64,000 nt of DNA from NCBI RefSeq assembly GCF_030378165.1, contig NZ_CP119766.1, positions 4,278,001 through 4,342,000 on the forward strand, read 5' to 3'. Position 1 is the stretch's first letter. Every line of letters begins with the position of its first letter. Shown here one piece after another: positions 1-7,304 of the stretch. This stretch comes from Flavobacterium panacagri (GTDB lineage Bacteria; Bacteroidota; Bacteroidia; Flavobacteriales; Flavobacteriaceae). Made by a program: the position numbers and the translations under genes. The notes beneath the pieces are model-generated. The model was not told the origin of the DNA. It saw only the letters and a list, made by a program, of their open reading frames with translations, and did no database searches.

Positions 1-1286
1 TATTTTTCTACAGATTCAATATTTCTAGCGAAATAATAGATTGCGCCTACTCCTAATGGAACAAAAACCGCAATAGCAATAAAAATTGGTGTATATGATA
101 TTTCGGCAATTAAGGGCACTAGAAAATTCATAATAATTACAGAAAATACGCCTACCATTCCGCCTAATCCAGCCAATGACCCAACAGATTTTCCACTAAA
201 CAGGTCACTTGGCAAAGTCTGCACATTTCCAATAGCAAACTGAAAACCAAACAATACCACAAAAACAATGGCTACAAAACGTTCAGGCGACGTAGCAAAA
301 AATACTGAGGCCACTAATCCAAAAAGCATAATGATGCCACCTATTAAAATGGTTGTTTTTCTTCCTTTATTGATTGAATTTGTTTTAGATATAATCTGTC
401 CAGAAACATAGCCTCCAGCAATACTTCCTATGGCAGCACCAACATAAGGCACCCAAGCAAAAGCTCCCACTTCTTTAACATTAAATCCATATACATCAAA
501 AAGATAAATCGGCATCCATCCAACAAAAAACCACCAAATAGGCTCAAGAAATAAACGTCCAACAACTATAGCCCAAGATTCTCTGTAAGAAAGAATTTCT
601 TTTAAACTTAGACCTTTCGTGTGCTCAGTAGCACTTTGATCCGCTTTGCTCTGCCCCTCAATTATATATTTTTGTTCCTCCTGAGTAATCCAAGGATGCT
701 TTTTTGGGCCAGCTTTATTCACAAAAAGCCAAGGTACAATCCATAGAATCCCGAAAGAACCTATTATCATAAATGTGATTCTCCATCCATAGCTTACAAA
801 AAGCGCCGCAATAAAAGGCGGTGCAATTACAGATCCAATAGATGCTCCTGCATTGAATAAACCTTGTGCAATGGCTCTTTCTTTGATTGGAAACCATTCG
901 GCATTGCTTTTTACGCCGCCGGGCCAATTTCCTGCCTCAGAAATCCCTAAAGTACTTCTGAAAAAGGCGATGGATAAAAAACCTCTTACGGTAGAATGAA
1001 GAAAAGAAGATAATCCCCAAACCCCAATACTGATTACATAACCAATTCGAGTTCCGACTTTATCAAACAGTTTTCCCGAAAACAATTGTCCTAATGCATA
1101 AAAAACCATAAAAATGTTCAGGATATTACCATAATCATTTTTGTTAAGCCCTAAAGATTTTGAAATAGAACCTTCGACATTTTCGTTGCCCCACATTATG
1201 GCAAGCGCACTTCTATCAATGTAATTGATAACCGTGGCTAAAAATATCAACCCAATAATAAACCATCTAAGTCCTTTTACTTTCAT
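1..1286 (-). CDS. Hexuronate-type MFS transporter (3' end cut by window edge)
   Basis: An open frame runs from an ATG at 1286 leftward to the window edge with no stop, giving about 428 residues, so only the extreme C-terminus is missing. The N-terminus carries the NYIDR motif in the first membrane helix that is typical of the anion:cation symporter branch of the major facilitator superfamily (ExuT, DgoT, KdgT relatives). Many hydrophobic segments follow, consistent with 12 helices, split by a hydrophilic central loop containing AGPKKHPWITQEE. Expected job: inner-membrane uptake of unsaturated uronate or DEH/KDG made by the alginate lyases next door. It lies 163 bp downstream of the PL7 gene on the same strand and is probably transcribed from that gene's operator-bearing promoter. 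The substrate is inferred from context; the family is clear. Confidence 0.88.
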   Translation of the reverse strand, partial: MKVKGLRWFIIGLIFLATVINYIDRSALAIMWGNENVEGSISKSLGLNKNDYGNILNIFMVFYALGQLFSGKLFDKVGTRIGYVISIGVWGLSSFLHSTVRGFLSIAFFRSTLGISEAGNWPGGVKSNAEWFPIKERAIAQGLFNAGASIGSVIAPPFIAALFVSYGWRITFMIIGSFGILWIVPWLFVNKAGPKKHPWITQEEQKYIIEGQSKADQSATEHTKGLSLKEILSYRESWAIVVGRLFLEPIWWFFVGWMPIYLFDVYGFNVKEVGAFAWVPYVGAAIGSIAGGYVSGQIISKTNSINKGRKTTILIGGIIMLFGLVASVFFATSPERFVAIVFVVLFGFQFAIGNVQTLPSDLFSGKSVGSLAGLGGMVGVFSVIIMNFLVPLIAEISYTPIFIAIAVFVPLGVGAIYYFARNIESVEK

Positions 1287-1449
1287 TATAATTTGTTTTT
1301 TTAGGTTCTAAAATCTCTTCAAAAAGAATATAGAACTTCCTGCATCAATGTTTTTAGCATGATGAATTGTTTATTTTTTTTAATTGGCGATAAAATAACT
1401 AAGTGAAAAATCAATCTATCTACACTTAGACAAACCTATTATCCATCTC

Positions 1450-2316
1450 TTAGTGAGATACTTGAAGGTCATAGATTTTAACTTTAGCAAATGTATTTGG
1501 ATTAGTAGATTGGAAATAATTTCCCGCTTTGAAATAATTCTCAAAAACGCCCCATTTTTTAATATTAATATCTTCGTAAACAAATGATTCAGAACCATTC
1601 ATAATTACTTCTAATCTTCCGTCAGATACTTTAATCTCTAGAGTGAATTTAGTATTGAAATCTATTTTTTCTTTAAAATCTCTTCCTTTATCATCAGTCC
1701 AAGCCTCTGCAGGAAGCATCTCTTTTAAGGATGCATTTTGATTTTTAAGTACCTTAGTTTTTACTCTTATTTTTCCCTGATCCCAGAAGATTTTCAAAAT
1801 CGGTGCCGCATTTTTATCTTTCTGACCGATTAAAGCTTGCTGGCTGTCTGTTAATATTCCATGAATCTGAGCGATAATCACTCTGCTGTATTTTCCGTCA
1901 GCTTCCTTTGAAACATCTTCTATGGCGTATGTTCCTTTGAAATAGCCACCTTGGGCAAAAGTCCAGTTTACATTTTTACTGCCAATTTCAATTGTTTCTC
2001 TTAATTCTGATCTTGAAAAATGACTATTGGCAGTTGAAGTACCAGATGGATAAGCATAAAAAACAATCGATTTGTCTTTTGGATCCTCATACATATATTT
2101 TTTGGCAATATCATTTGAAGCAAAATCAAATATCTCCGGATAATTTAAATCAAATGTTTTTCCGGGTTTCTTTGGATCTTCAGCTGGAGTCGTTAACGTC
2201 CAATGAGATAAATCAATATTAGCCACATTTCTCTTGTTTTTTTGATCCTGACCATAACTAATCGTTATAAATGCCAAAGAAATAAAGAGCAAAATTTTTG
2301 AAAATTGTAAATTCAT
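1450..2316 (-). CDS. Alginate lyase, polysaccharide lyase family 7
   Basis: This is a 288-residue secreted alginate lyase with a signal peptide (residues 1-22, ending SYGQ). All three PL7 signature blocks are present: RSELRE at 102-107, QIH at 150-152 and YFKAGNYFQ at 261-269. They supply the catalytic Arg, Gln, His and Tyr of the jelly-roll fold. The Ile in QIH is the variant associated with guluronate-containing substrate (polyG or polyMG), whereas QVH is usually linked to polyM. It is a single-domain enzyme with no binding module, unlike its paralogue at 5510-6859. It has its own promoter region (2317-2573) with alginate-type operators and probably drives the transporter downstream. Cleavage is by beta-elimination, releasing unsaturated oligouronates; endo action is the family norm but was not shown here. 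Confidence 0.93.
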   Translation of the reverse strand: MNLQFSKILLFISLAFITISYGQDQKNKRNVANIDLSHWTLTTPAEDPKKPGKTFDLNYPEIFDFASNDIAKKYMYEDPKDKSIVFYAYPSGTSTANSHFSRSELRETIEIGSKNVNWTFAQGGYFKGTYAIEDVSKEADGKYSRVIIAQIHGILTDSQQALIGQKDKNAAPILKIFWDQGKIRVKTKVLKNQNASLKEMLPAEAWTDDKGRDFKEKIDFNTKFTLEIKVSDGRLEVIMNGSESFVYEDINIKKWGVFENYFKAGNYFQSTNPNTFAKVKIYDLQVSH

Positions 2317-2438
2317 TTTAGTTCTATTATAAAATTAATTAATGGTAAAGATTTTATCTGCAATCTTTTGAAACAGAAATTACCTTAACTTTTAAAATCT
2401 GCCTTTACTGCAAGACTCAATAATATCGATAAGATAAT

Positions 2439-2463
2439 CTGGTTTTTTAAATTGGTAAACCAA
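2439..2463 (-). promoter_or_regulatory. Alginate operator (one full site, one partial) for the PL7-transporter unit
   Basis: A full TTGGTAAACCAA palindrome lies at 2452-2463. Exactly 13 bp away is a half-degenerate copy (CTGGTTTTTTAA, 2439-2450). On the minus strand a -7 element TATTTTTG sits at 2475-2482, just upstream of the sites, with TTTG at 2505-2508 in the -33 position. Sites placed downstream of the -7 element suggest repression. The stretch GGTTTTTTAAATTGGTA is shared with the operator ahead of the CBM32-PL7 gene. Confidence 0.7.
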
Positions 2464-2573
2464 TTTTTATTATTCAAAAATACTATTTTATCTTAATAAA
2501 AAAACAAATGACAGCTTTTTTTATTGAATAATTTACCTAATCTATTTTTAAAATATTATATTTTACAAATCAA

Positions 2574-2924
2574 TTAAACTTTCATAAAATCCTCACGTAT
2601 AGGACTAAATACATCAATTAATACTCCATCGGCCAGACATAGAGCGCCATGCCATACATGTGGCGGAATATAAAAACAGTCTCCACCTTTCAGATTTTTT
2701 TTCTCCTCGCCAATCGTTACTTCAAATTCGCCACTAACCACATAGGTTACTTGTGCATGATAATGTTCATGTAAAGGCCCGATGCTTCCTTTTTTAAAAT
2801 CTACATTGACTAACATAATAGTGTCATCGTATCCCATTATCTTGCGCTTTACACCATCGCCAACAATCTCCCACTCTATTTCGTCTCCTATTAAAAATTC
2901 CTTGCTTGCTCCAAAACTTTTCAT
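2574..2924 (-). CDS. kdgF: KdgF-like cupin, unsaturated uronate ring-opening enzyme
   Basis: This is a 116-residue single-domain cupin without a signal peptide, so cytoplasmic. KdgF proteins convert 4,5-unsaturated monouronates, the end product of exo-acting lyases, to the open-chain form (DEH/DKI), replacing a slow spontaneous step. The metal-binding set is present as H52-x-H54, Q58 and H92. The C-terminal D104, F106 and R110 (DVFSPIR) match the active-site Asp and Arg described for KdgF. The gene starts 9 bp after the stop of the PL17 exo-lyase, whose product is exactly the KdgF substrate, so the two are almost certainly co-transcribed. Assignment as KdgF rather than a generic cupin rests on these residues and on that neighbour. 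Confidence 0.85.
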   Translation of the reverse strand: MKSFGASKEFLIGDEIEWEIVGDGVKRKIMGYDDTIMLVNVDFKKGSIGPLHEHYHAQVTYVVSGEFEVTIGEEKKNLKGGDCFYIPPHVWHGALCLADGVLIDVFSPIREDFMKV

Positions 2925-2933
2925 ATTGTTTTT

Positions 2934-5201
2934 TTATTTAATTACTTTACTAAAATAGGTTCCAACCCAAGAATAGGTCGTTCCTTTAATTTCCAAGGTA
3001 TGTTTCTTTGATACTGAATTATTTGCTGTAGCAAAAACAAACAAGAAAGAAGTCCCGTTTTTGTTTTTGATAGAAACTCCAATATAGTTTTCATCTTCAT
3101 AAACTTTTTCCACTGTTATTATGGAGCTTGAAGCGTTTATAGCGGCTTCTGTAACGGTACTATAACTGCCATGTGTTTCTATAACATTAATATATGACGT
3201 CTGTTGAACATTTTTCTTTCGAATAATTAATCCTGCATCTCTACGCAAATTAAAATTAGGATCATTAGCACCCAAGCTTACTAATAATAATTCGTCATCT
3301 TGCTGTGTCACTGAAGTTAATGTGTAAAAACTTCCATGATCCAACCATGAAAATTTGATGTTTTCATCTCCAGCTTTTCCAAACCCTTCTTTCCACAAAT
3401 GTTGATATCCAAAAGACCTGCCTAATGATTCTAATGTTTTTGGAGTTTCATACTTAAAACTGGCAGTCATCATTTGTCCTAAATAATAAAAAGGCAGATC
3501 GTATTGATTAGGCGTATTGGACTTCACTTGAAAAATATCCAGCAATAAAGGCTTTTCATAGCCATCAATCTCAAGCAAGGCCATTGTGCGGTGCATTTTT
3601 GTATTGGGATATGCATTATCTTCAATTGCGCTTATAATTTGAATTTTAGGATTACTCGAATCGAAGAAATATCTTTTGGATGAAAATTTATCTCCTATTT
3701 CAAAATCTCCTTTAAAATTTGAGGTTTCATTTTGTATAATAGTATTGTGGGCAATAGTCTGTTTTGCCCAGGTCTCATTTTCTTTCAAATAATTTCCACC
3801 GCCTTTTTGCTCAATATTTACAAATCTTGCCAATCCATAATCCTGCAAAATTTCAGAATCATTGTTATAATAAGAAAAAGATAGTTTGTCAAAATGTCCA
3901 TGGCTGGAACCTTGAGAAGTGTATTTCATTACCAAAGTCAATTCATCATCCTTAGATTTGTTTCTAATAACAGCCACACCTCCTTGGTTGCCATCTTGGC
4001 CGTCAGACAAATCAATTGACTTTTTAATAAAAGGTTTAGCCAATTTCTTTTTAACTGCTAAAGCCACCGCCATTCCAGCATTATCCAATTGAACACGTCC
4101 TTGCTTTTCGGCAATAGACAATAAAGAAGCATCTTTTCCTCCATATAAATAAGCAATATCAACTGACGAAACCAATTCTCTTGAATAATAAGACATTCCT
4201 TTTTGTCCGTCGTTGAGTGGAAAAAACTCTCCTTCAGAATTGGTTAGATTTAATAATGCATACACCGACTTAATCAAAATTCCTTTTTTATATTCAAAAA
4301 TTTTTAAATCTGGTTTAGTATTTTGCAATGCTTCTGCGAAAACCAAAAAAGGATACATCGCATATCTCTGATAATAAGGGCCTTCATTGTAATAACCGTC
4401 TAGAGAAAAAGGCTCATCAACATTGGCTAAAAATCCAGTTTTCTGACCCTCCTGTTTAATCAAACCTCCATCATTATCTTTCATACCTGCGGGTAAACCA
4501 TCTTCTTTTAAACCATTCAAAGCCCTGTCCAGTAACTCTGCATCATCCATTACCAAAGCTATCATTCCAACAGCCACATTTCCCCATGTGCTATGATTAT
4601 GAACTCGATTAAAAAACTGTGGAGAACCTATCGAAATAAAGTCAGCAAATGGTCTGAATAATTCTTTTTCCAAAATAGCTCTGTCGGCCGCACCAATGAA
4701 ATCATAAACACAGTCATAAGCCTGACTTGTGTATACAAGCCAATTAGCATCATTGAGTGCCTGCCAAAATAATTTCCCTCTTGCATAAGAACGTTCCTGC
4801 GGATGCAAAGGCAGTGTAGGATATAATTTAGCATAAGCCATCAACATTTCTTTTACATAGACCGCATACTTTTTATCTCCTAAAATCTGATATAAAAAAC
4901 CGGCTTTCTGCACGATTAAAAAATTCTTTTTGTGGCGCTCATGTGTATAACCTCCAGAAAAATCTTTAGGAATAGGAACCTCAATTCCTAACGCAATTTC
5001 TGCATCGACTTCTTTTTTCACTTCCAGTAATGAAGAATCAAAAAGTGGCGCTTTACCCAAATTTGCCTTGATTTCAGGTACACCTTTTTTAGTCAAAACT
5101 AATCTAGGATGCGACTGAGCAATTGCATTTTCAGATACTAATAACAGTATTGTAAAAGCAAGTAGTATCAAGACTTTATTTTTCATGAAATGTATTATCA
5201 T
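2934..5201 (-). CDS. Oligoalginate exo-lyase, polysaccharide lyase family 17
   Basis: This is a 755-residue enzyme. The N-terminal alpha-barrel domain is followed by a heparinase II/III-like beta-sandwich, the PL17 layout seen in Alg17c. Likely active-site residues are N202-H203 in VHNHSTWGN, the Tyr cluster in DGYYNEGPYYQRYAM (269-283), H434 in GSSHGHFDKLS and H485 in QTIAHNT; they were placed by inspection against the family pattern. The signal peptide ends AIAQ near residue 29. A second in-frame ATG (residue 6, position 5186) gives a more ordinary signal peptide, MKNKVLILLAF, and may be the true start. The enzyme removes unsaturated monomers from oligoalginate ends, probably in the periplasm, and feeds KdgF encoded 9 bp downstream. 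It has its own operator-bearing promoter. Confidence 0.93.
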   Translation of the reverse strand: MIIHFMKNKVLILLAFTILLLVSENAIAQSHPRLVLTKKGVPEIKANLGKAPLFDSSLLEVKKEVDAEIALGIEVPIPKDFSGGYTHERHKKNFLIVQKAGFLYQILGDKKYAVYVKEMLMAYAKLYPTLPLHPQERSYARGKLFWQALNDANWLVYTSQAYDCVYDFIGAADRAILEKELFRPFADFISIGSPQFFNRVHNHSTWGNVAVGMIALVMDDAELLDRALNGLKEDGLPAGMKDNDGGLIKQEGQKTGFLANVDEPFSLDGYYNEGPYYQRYAMYPFLVFAEALQNTKPDLKIFEYKKGILIKSVYALLNLTNSEGEFFPLNDGQKGMSYYSRELVSSVDIAYLYGGKDASLLSIAEKQGRVQLDNAGMAVALAVKKKLAKPFIKKSIDLSDGQDGNQGGVAVIRNKSKDDELTLVMKYTSQGSSHGHFDKLSFSYYNNDSEILQDYGLARFVNIEQKGGGNYLKENETWAKQTIAHNTIIQNETSNFKGDFEIGDKFSSKRYFFDSSNPKIQIISAIEDNAYPNTKMHRTMALLEIDGYEKPLLLDIFQVKSNTPNQYDLPFYYLGQMMTASFKYETPKTLESLGRSFGYQHLWKEGFGKAGDENIKFSWLDHGSFYTLTSVTQQDDELLLVSLGANDPNFNLRRDAGLIIRKKNVQQTSYINVIETHGSYSTVTEAAINASSSIITVEKVYEDENYIGVSIKNKNGTSFLFVFATANNSVSKKHTLEIKGTTYSWVGTYFSKVIK

Positions 5202-5339
5202 CTTTTTTTCAGTTAGTCAATAACAGATTTTTTGTTTTTTGTTCAGCACTAAACTATTTAATTTTTGTAATCACTTAATTTTAAAACCAATTCAGAAAAC
5301 AATAATCATAATTTCAATCAAAAAATGTTTACCTCAAAA

Positions 5340-5364
5340 CTGGTTTACCAATTTGGTTTTCCAA
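5340..5364 (-). promoter_or_regulatory. Alginate tandem operator of the PL17-kdgF unit
   Basis: Two palindromes, CTGGTTTACCAA (5340-5351) and TTGGTTTTCCAA (5353-5364), lie with their starts 13 bp apart. On the minus strand the TATATTTG -7 element (5362-5369) overlaps the first site reached by polymerase. This layout is the same as at the PL6 promoter (7212-7241). Confidence 0.75.
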
Positions 5365-5459
5365 ATATAGAATTAAATGCATAATAAAAAAATAAAAAGC
5401 ATACTTTTTTTGTATCTAACTTTAATTTAAGATCAAAAACTACTTTAAATAAAATATAA

Positions 5460-5487
5460 AAAAGAAGCTGTCCTTTTGAGACAGCCA
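5460..5487 (-). terminator. Terminator of the CBM32-PL7 gene
   Basis: The arms GCTGTC (5467-5472) and GACAGC (5480-5485) form a short hairpin. On the minus strand it is followed by TTCTTTTTT, 22 bp past the stop codon of the lyase gene. Confidence 0.6.
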
Positions 5488-5509
5488 CTTTTAAAAAAAC
5501 CAACCTAAA

Positions 5510-6859
5510 TTATTGATGAGAAACTGTTAGGCTACTGATTCCAACCAAACCATAAGAACCATCATAGCTGACATTTTTTACAGACTGCAAATAGTTTCCA
5601 GCTTTAAAGTAATTTCCTTCTGTACTTGTGTCCATTTGCTGAGAAAAAACTAAAGTTGATCCGTTATACAAATACACTTTTCCGCCAGTATATTTTATTG
5701 CAAAAGTATAACTCGTACCCAATGAATATCCGGTAAAAGATTTACTTCCACCCAAAACTTTTTCAGTAATATAGCCACTGATTTTTAATTTAACTGTACC
5801 AGTTGATTGATTGGCAGCTCCGTCAAATTGCACACGTATAATATCATCTACTGCTACGCCACTGCTATTTGTAGAAGGGCCATGTATTTGACCAAAGCAT
5901 AAAACTCCAGTAGTTCCATTTTCTCCTTTTGGCAGCTTATCTACTTTAACCGTCCAAGTCATGGTATGAGTTCCTACTGAACCGTCCCAGCTTGCTGAAC
6001 TTCCATTATTCAATTCTCTTAATTCCACTCTAGGGTTTGAAGAATTTGATGAAGTACCAAGTCCTCTGTAACATTTAAAATAAGTCCAAGTTCCATCTGT
6101 GTAGAAATAATTAGGATCATTATACGTATTATAAGATACACCGCTTGCTGTTGTAATATCGTCATAATAAACCGCAGAAGAACCCGGAGTTCCAGTAAAA
6201 CTATTAATCTTCCATGTATTTGCCGTAATGCCAATTACCGAAGTTGGGTACGTATCTGGTAATCCATCATCTACAGTACTGTAAATCTCTGTCTCTGCAA
6301 TGCTGTTCCAAGTCGTCAATGAATTTCCAAAACAAGAAATTCTAACATATCTAGCTGTAACTGGAGATGATAAAGTATAAGTTTCTAAAGCTGTTGTAGT
6401 ACCGCTGCTTCCTGTTGTTTTTGCATCATAAACAGTAGTAAGACTGCCTGTTGAATCGCCAACGCGAATTTGAAAATACGATTTTCTTTGATCTCCTTGA
6501 TGCCACGCTATTTTAAGACTGGAAATAGATTTAGAAGATCCTAAATCATAGGTAATATACTTTCCTGTACTGCCATCCGAAGACCAGCGTGTGCTTAAGT
6601 TACCATCTAATGTATTAGCGGCAACATTTCCATCGTTGCCATTGTCAGAAACTGATGCAGGAGTTAGTTTGGTTGTCACTAATTTCATAGTTGTACCAGT
6701 CGTCTTTGGTGCTTCATTTGCTGCAGCTTCGTTTTCTCCTTTTTGTAATTCTTCATTAGTACAGGCCGTTAAAAGAATGAGACAAACGAATAAAAATCCA
6801 CTAATTCTATTCGATTTTAAAAAAAAGGAATGTAATTTTTTAAATGTTTTTCTTTTCAT
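5510..6859 (-). CDS. CBM32-PL7 alginate lyase lipoprotein
   Basis: This 449-residue surface or periplasmic lipoprotein has a lipobox LLTAC with the modified Cys at 33. Next comes a discoidin-like (F5/8 type C, CBM32) module at about 62-194, with WSSDG and the closing YVRISCFGN block. A short linker leads to a PL7 catalytic domain at about 205-449. PL7 signatures are RVELRE (277-282), QIH (324-326) and YFKAGNYLQ (417-425). As in the paralogue at 1450-2316, the QIH variant points to guluronate-rich alginate. Anchoring plus a binding module suggests a first-attack enzyme acting on polymer at the cell surface. The gene has its own terminator and a triple operator upstream, and is transcribed divergently from the PL6 lyase gene. 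Confidence 0.93.
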   Translation of the reverse strand: MKRKTFKKLHSFFLKSNRISGFLFVCLILLTACTNEELQKGENEAAANEAPKTTGTTMKLVTTKLTPASVSDNGNDGNVAANTLDGNLSTRWSSDGSTGKYITYDLGSSKSISSLKIAWHQGDQRKSYFQIRVGDSTGSLTTVYDAKTTGSSGTTTALETYTLSSPVTARYVRISCFGNSLTTWNSIAETEIYSTVDDGLPDTYPTSVIGITANTWKINSFTGTPGSSAVYYDDITTASGVSYNTYNDPNYFYTDGTWTYFKCYRGLGTSSNSSNPRVELRELNNGSSASWDGSVGTHTMTWTVKVDKLPKGENGTTGVLCFGQIHGPSTNSSGVAVDDIIRVQFDGAANQSTGTVKLKISGYITEKVLGGSKSFTGYSLGTSYTFAIKYTGGKVYLYNGSTLVFSQQMDTSTEGNYFKAGNYLQSVKNVSYDGSYGLVGISSLTVSHQ

Positions 6860-6887
6860 AGAAATTGTTTTTAAAAAGGTTAATTAA

Positions 6888-6926
6888 TTGGTTTTTTAAA
6901 TTGGTAATCCAATTTGGTTAAACCAA
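6888..6926 (-). promoter_or_regulatory. Triple alginate operator of the CBM32-PL7 gene
   Basis: Three TTGG-initiated repeats start at 6888, 6901 and 6914, an exact 13-bp period. They are TTGGTTTTTTAA (degenerate right half), TTGGTAATCCAA and TTGGTTAAACCAA. On the minus strand the outermost site abuts TTATTTTGG, a near match to the -7 element. Confidence 0.7.
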
Positions 6927-7211
6927 AATAACAACTTTAATATGAATAAATTACATTTTTGATAAAAAAAATTGAAATAAAAATAAAATTCGTTTTTATC
7001 AGATTCATAATTACAAACAAAGAATGAAGTAAAATAAAGGCTTAGTGGGTTTTCATTAAATAAAAAAGAAAAACAAAAAAAGAACTAATCTCATTTATTT
7101 TAAAAAGGAGTTTAAGAGACCTCTATTAAACTTCTTAATCTTTTATCAAGAAATTAGAACAAAAATTTCTCTAAATTATACTTATTTATGTTTTGAATAA
7201 GAAAAATTACT

Positions 7212-7241
7212 TATATTTGGATTTCCAAACTGGTTAACCAA
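7212..7241 (+). promoter_or_regulatory. PL6 promoter -7 element and tandem alginate operator
   Basis: TATATTTG (7212-7219) fits the Bacteroidota -7 consensus, with TTTTG at 7191-7195 as a possible -33 element. The palindromes TTGGATTTCCAA (7217-7228) and CTGGTTAACCAA (7230-7241) begin inside the -7 element and repeat after 13 bp, as expected for a repressor blocking the start site. Confidence 0.75.
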
Positions 7242-7304
7242 TTATTATTTTTATAGTTGAAGTACCAGAAATTTATACTTTTTAATAACCAAATAATAAA
7301 ATTG

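Larger units (their letters stand above)
5202..5509. other. Intergenic region: PL17 promoter and end of CBM32-PL7 transcript
   Basis: These 308 bp hold no gene. On the minus strand they contain the terminator of the upstream lyase gene (5460-5487), a -7 element TATATTTG (5362-5369) and tandem operators (5340-5364) for the PL17-kdgF unit. The rest is plain AT-rich leader. Confidence 0.6.
6860..7304. other. Divergent alginate promoter region (CBM32-PL7 / PL6)
   Basis: This 445-bp spacer holds the start signals of two oppositely transcribed lyase genes. Three TTGG-type sites (6888-6926) serve the leftward gene, and two (7217-7241) with TATATTTG (7212-7219) serve the rightward gene. No open frame between them looks real. 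Confidence 0.7.

Noticed and set aside
715..927. Short open frame inside the MFS gene
   Set aside because: It is an out-of-frame shadow of the transporter, whose own frame is open through the whole segment.
7257..7304. Upstream TTG start extending the PL6 protein by 16 residues
   Set aside because: It puts a polar stretch before the signal peptide; the ATG at 7305 begins a normal signal sequence.
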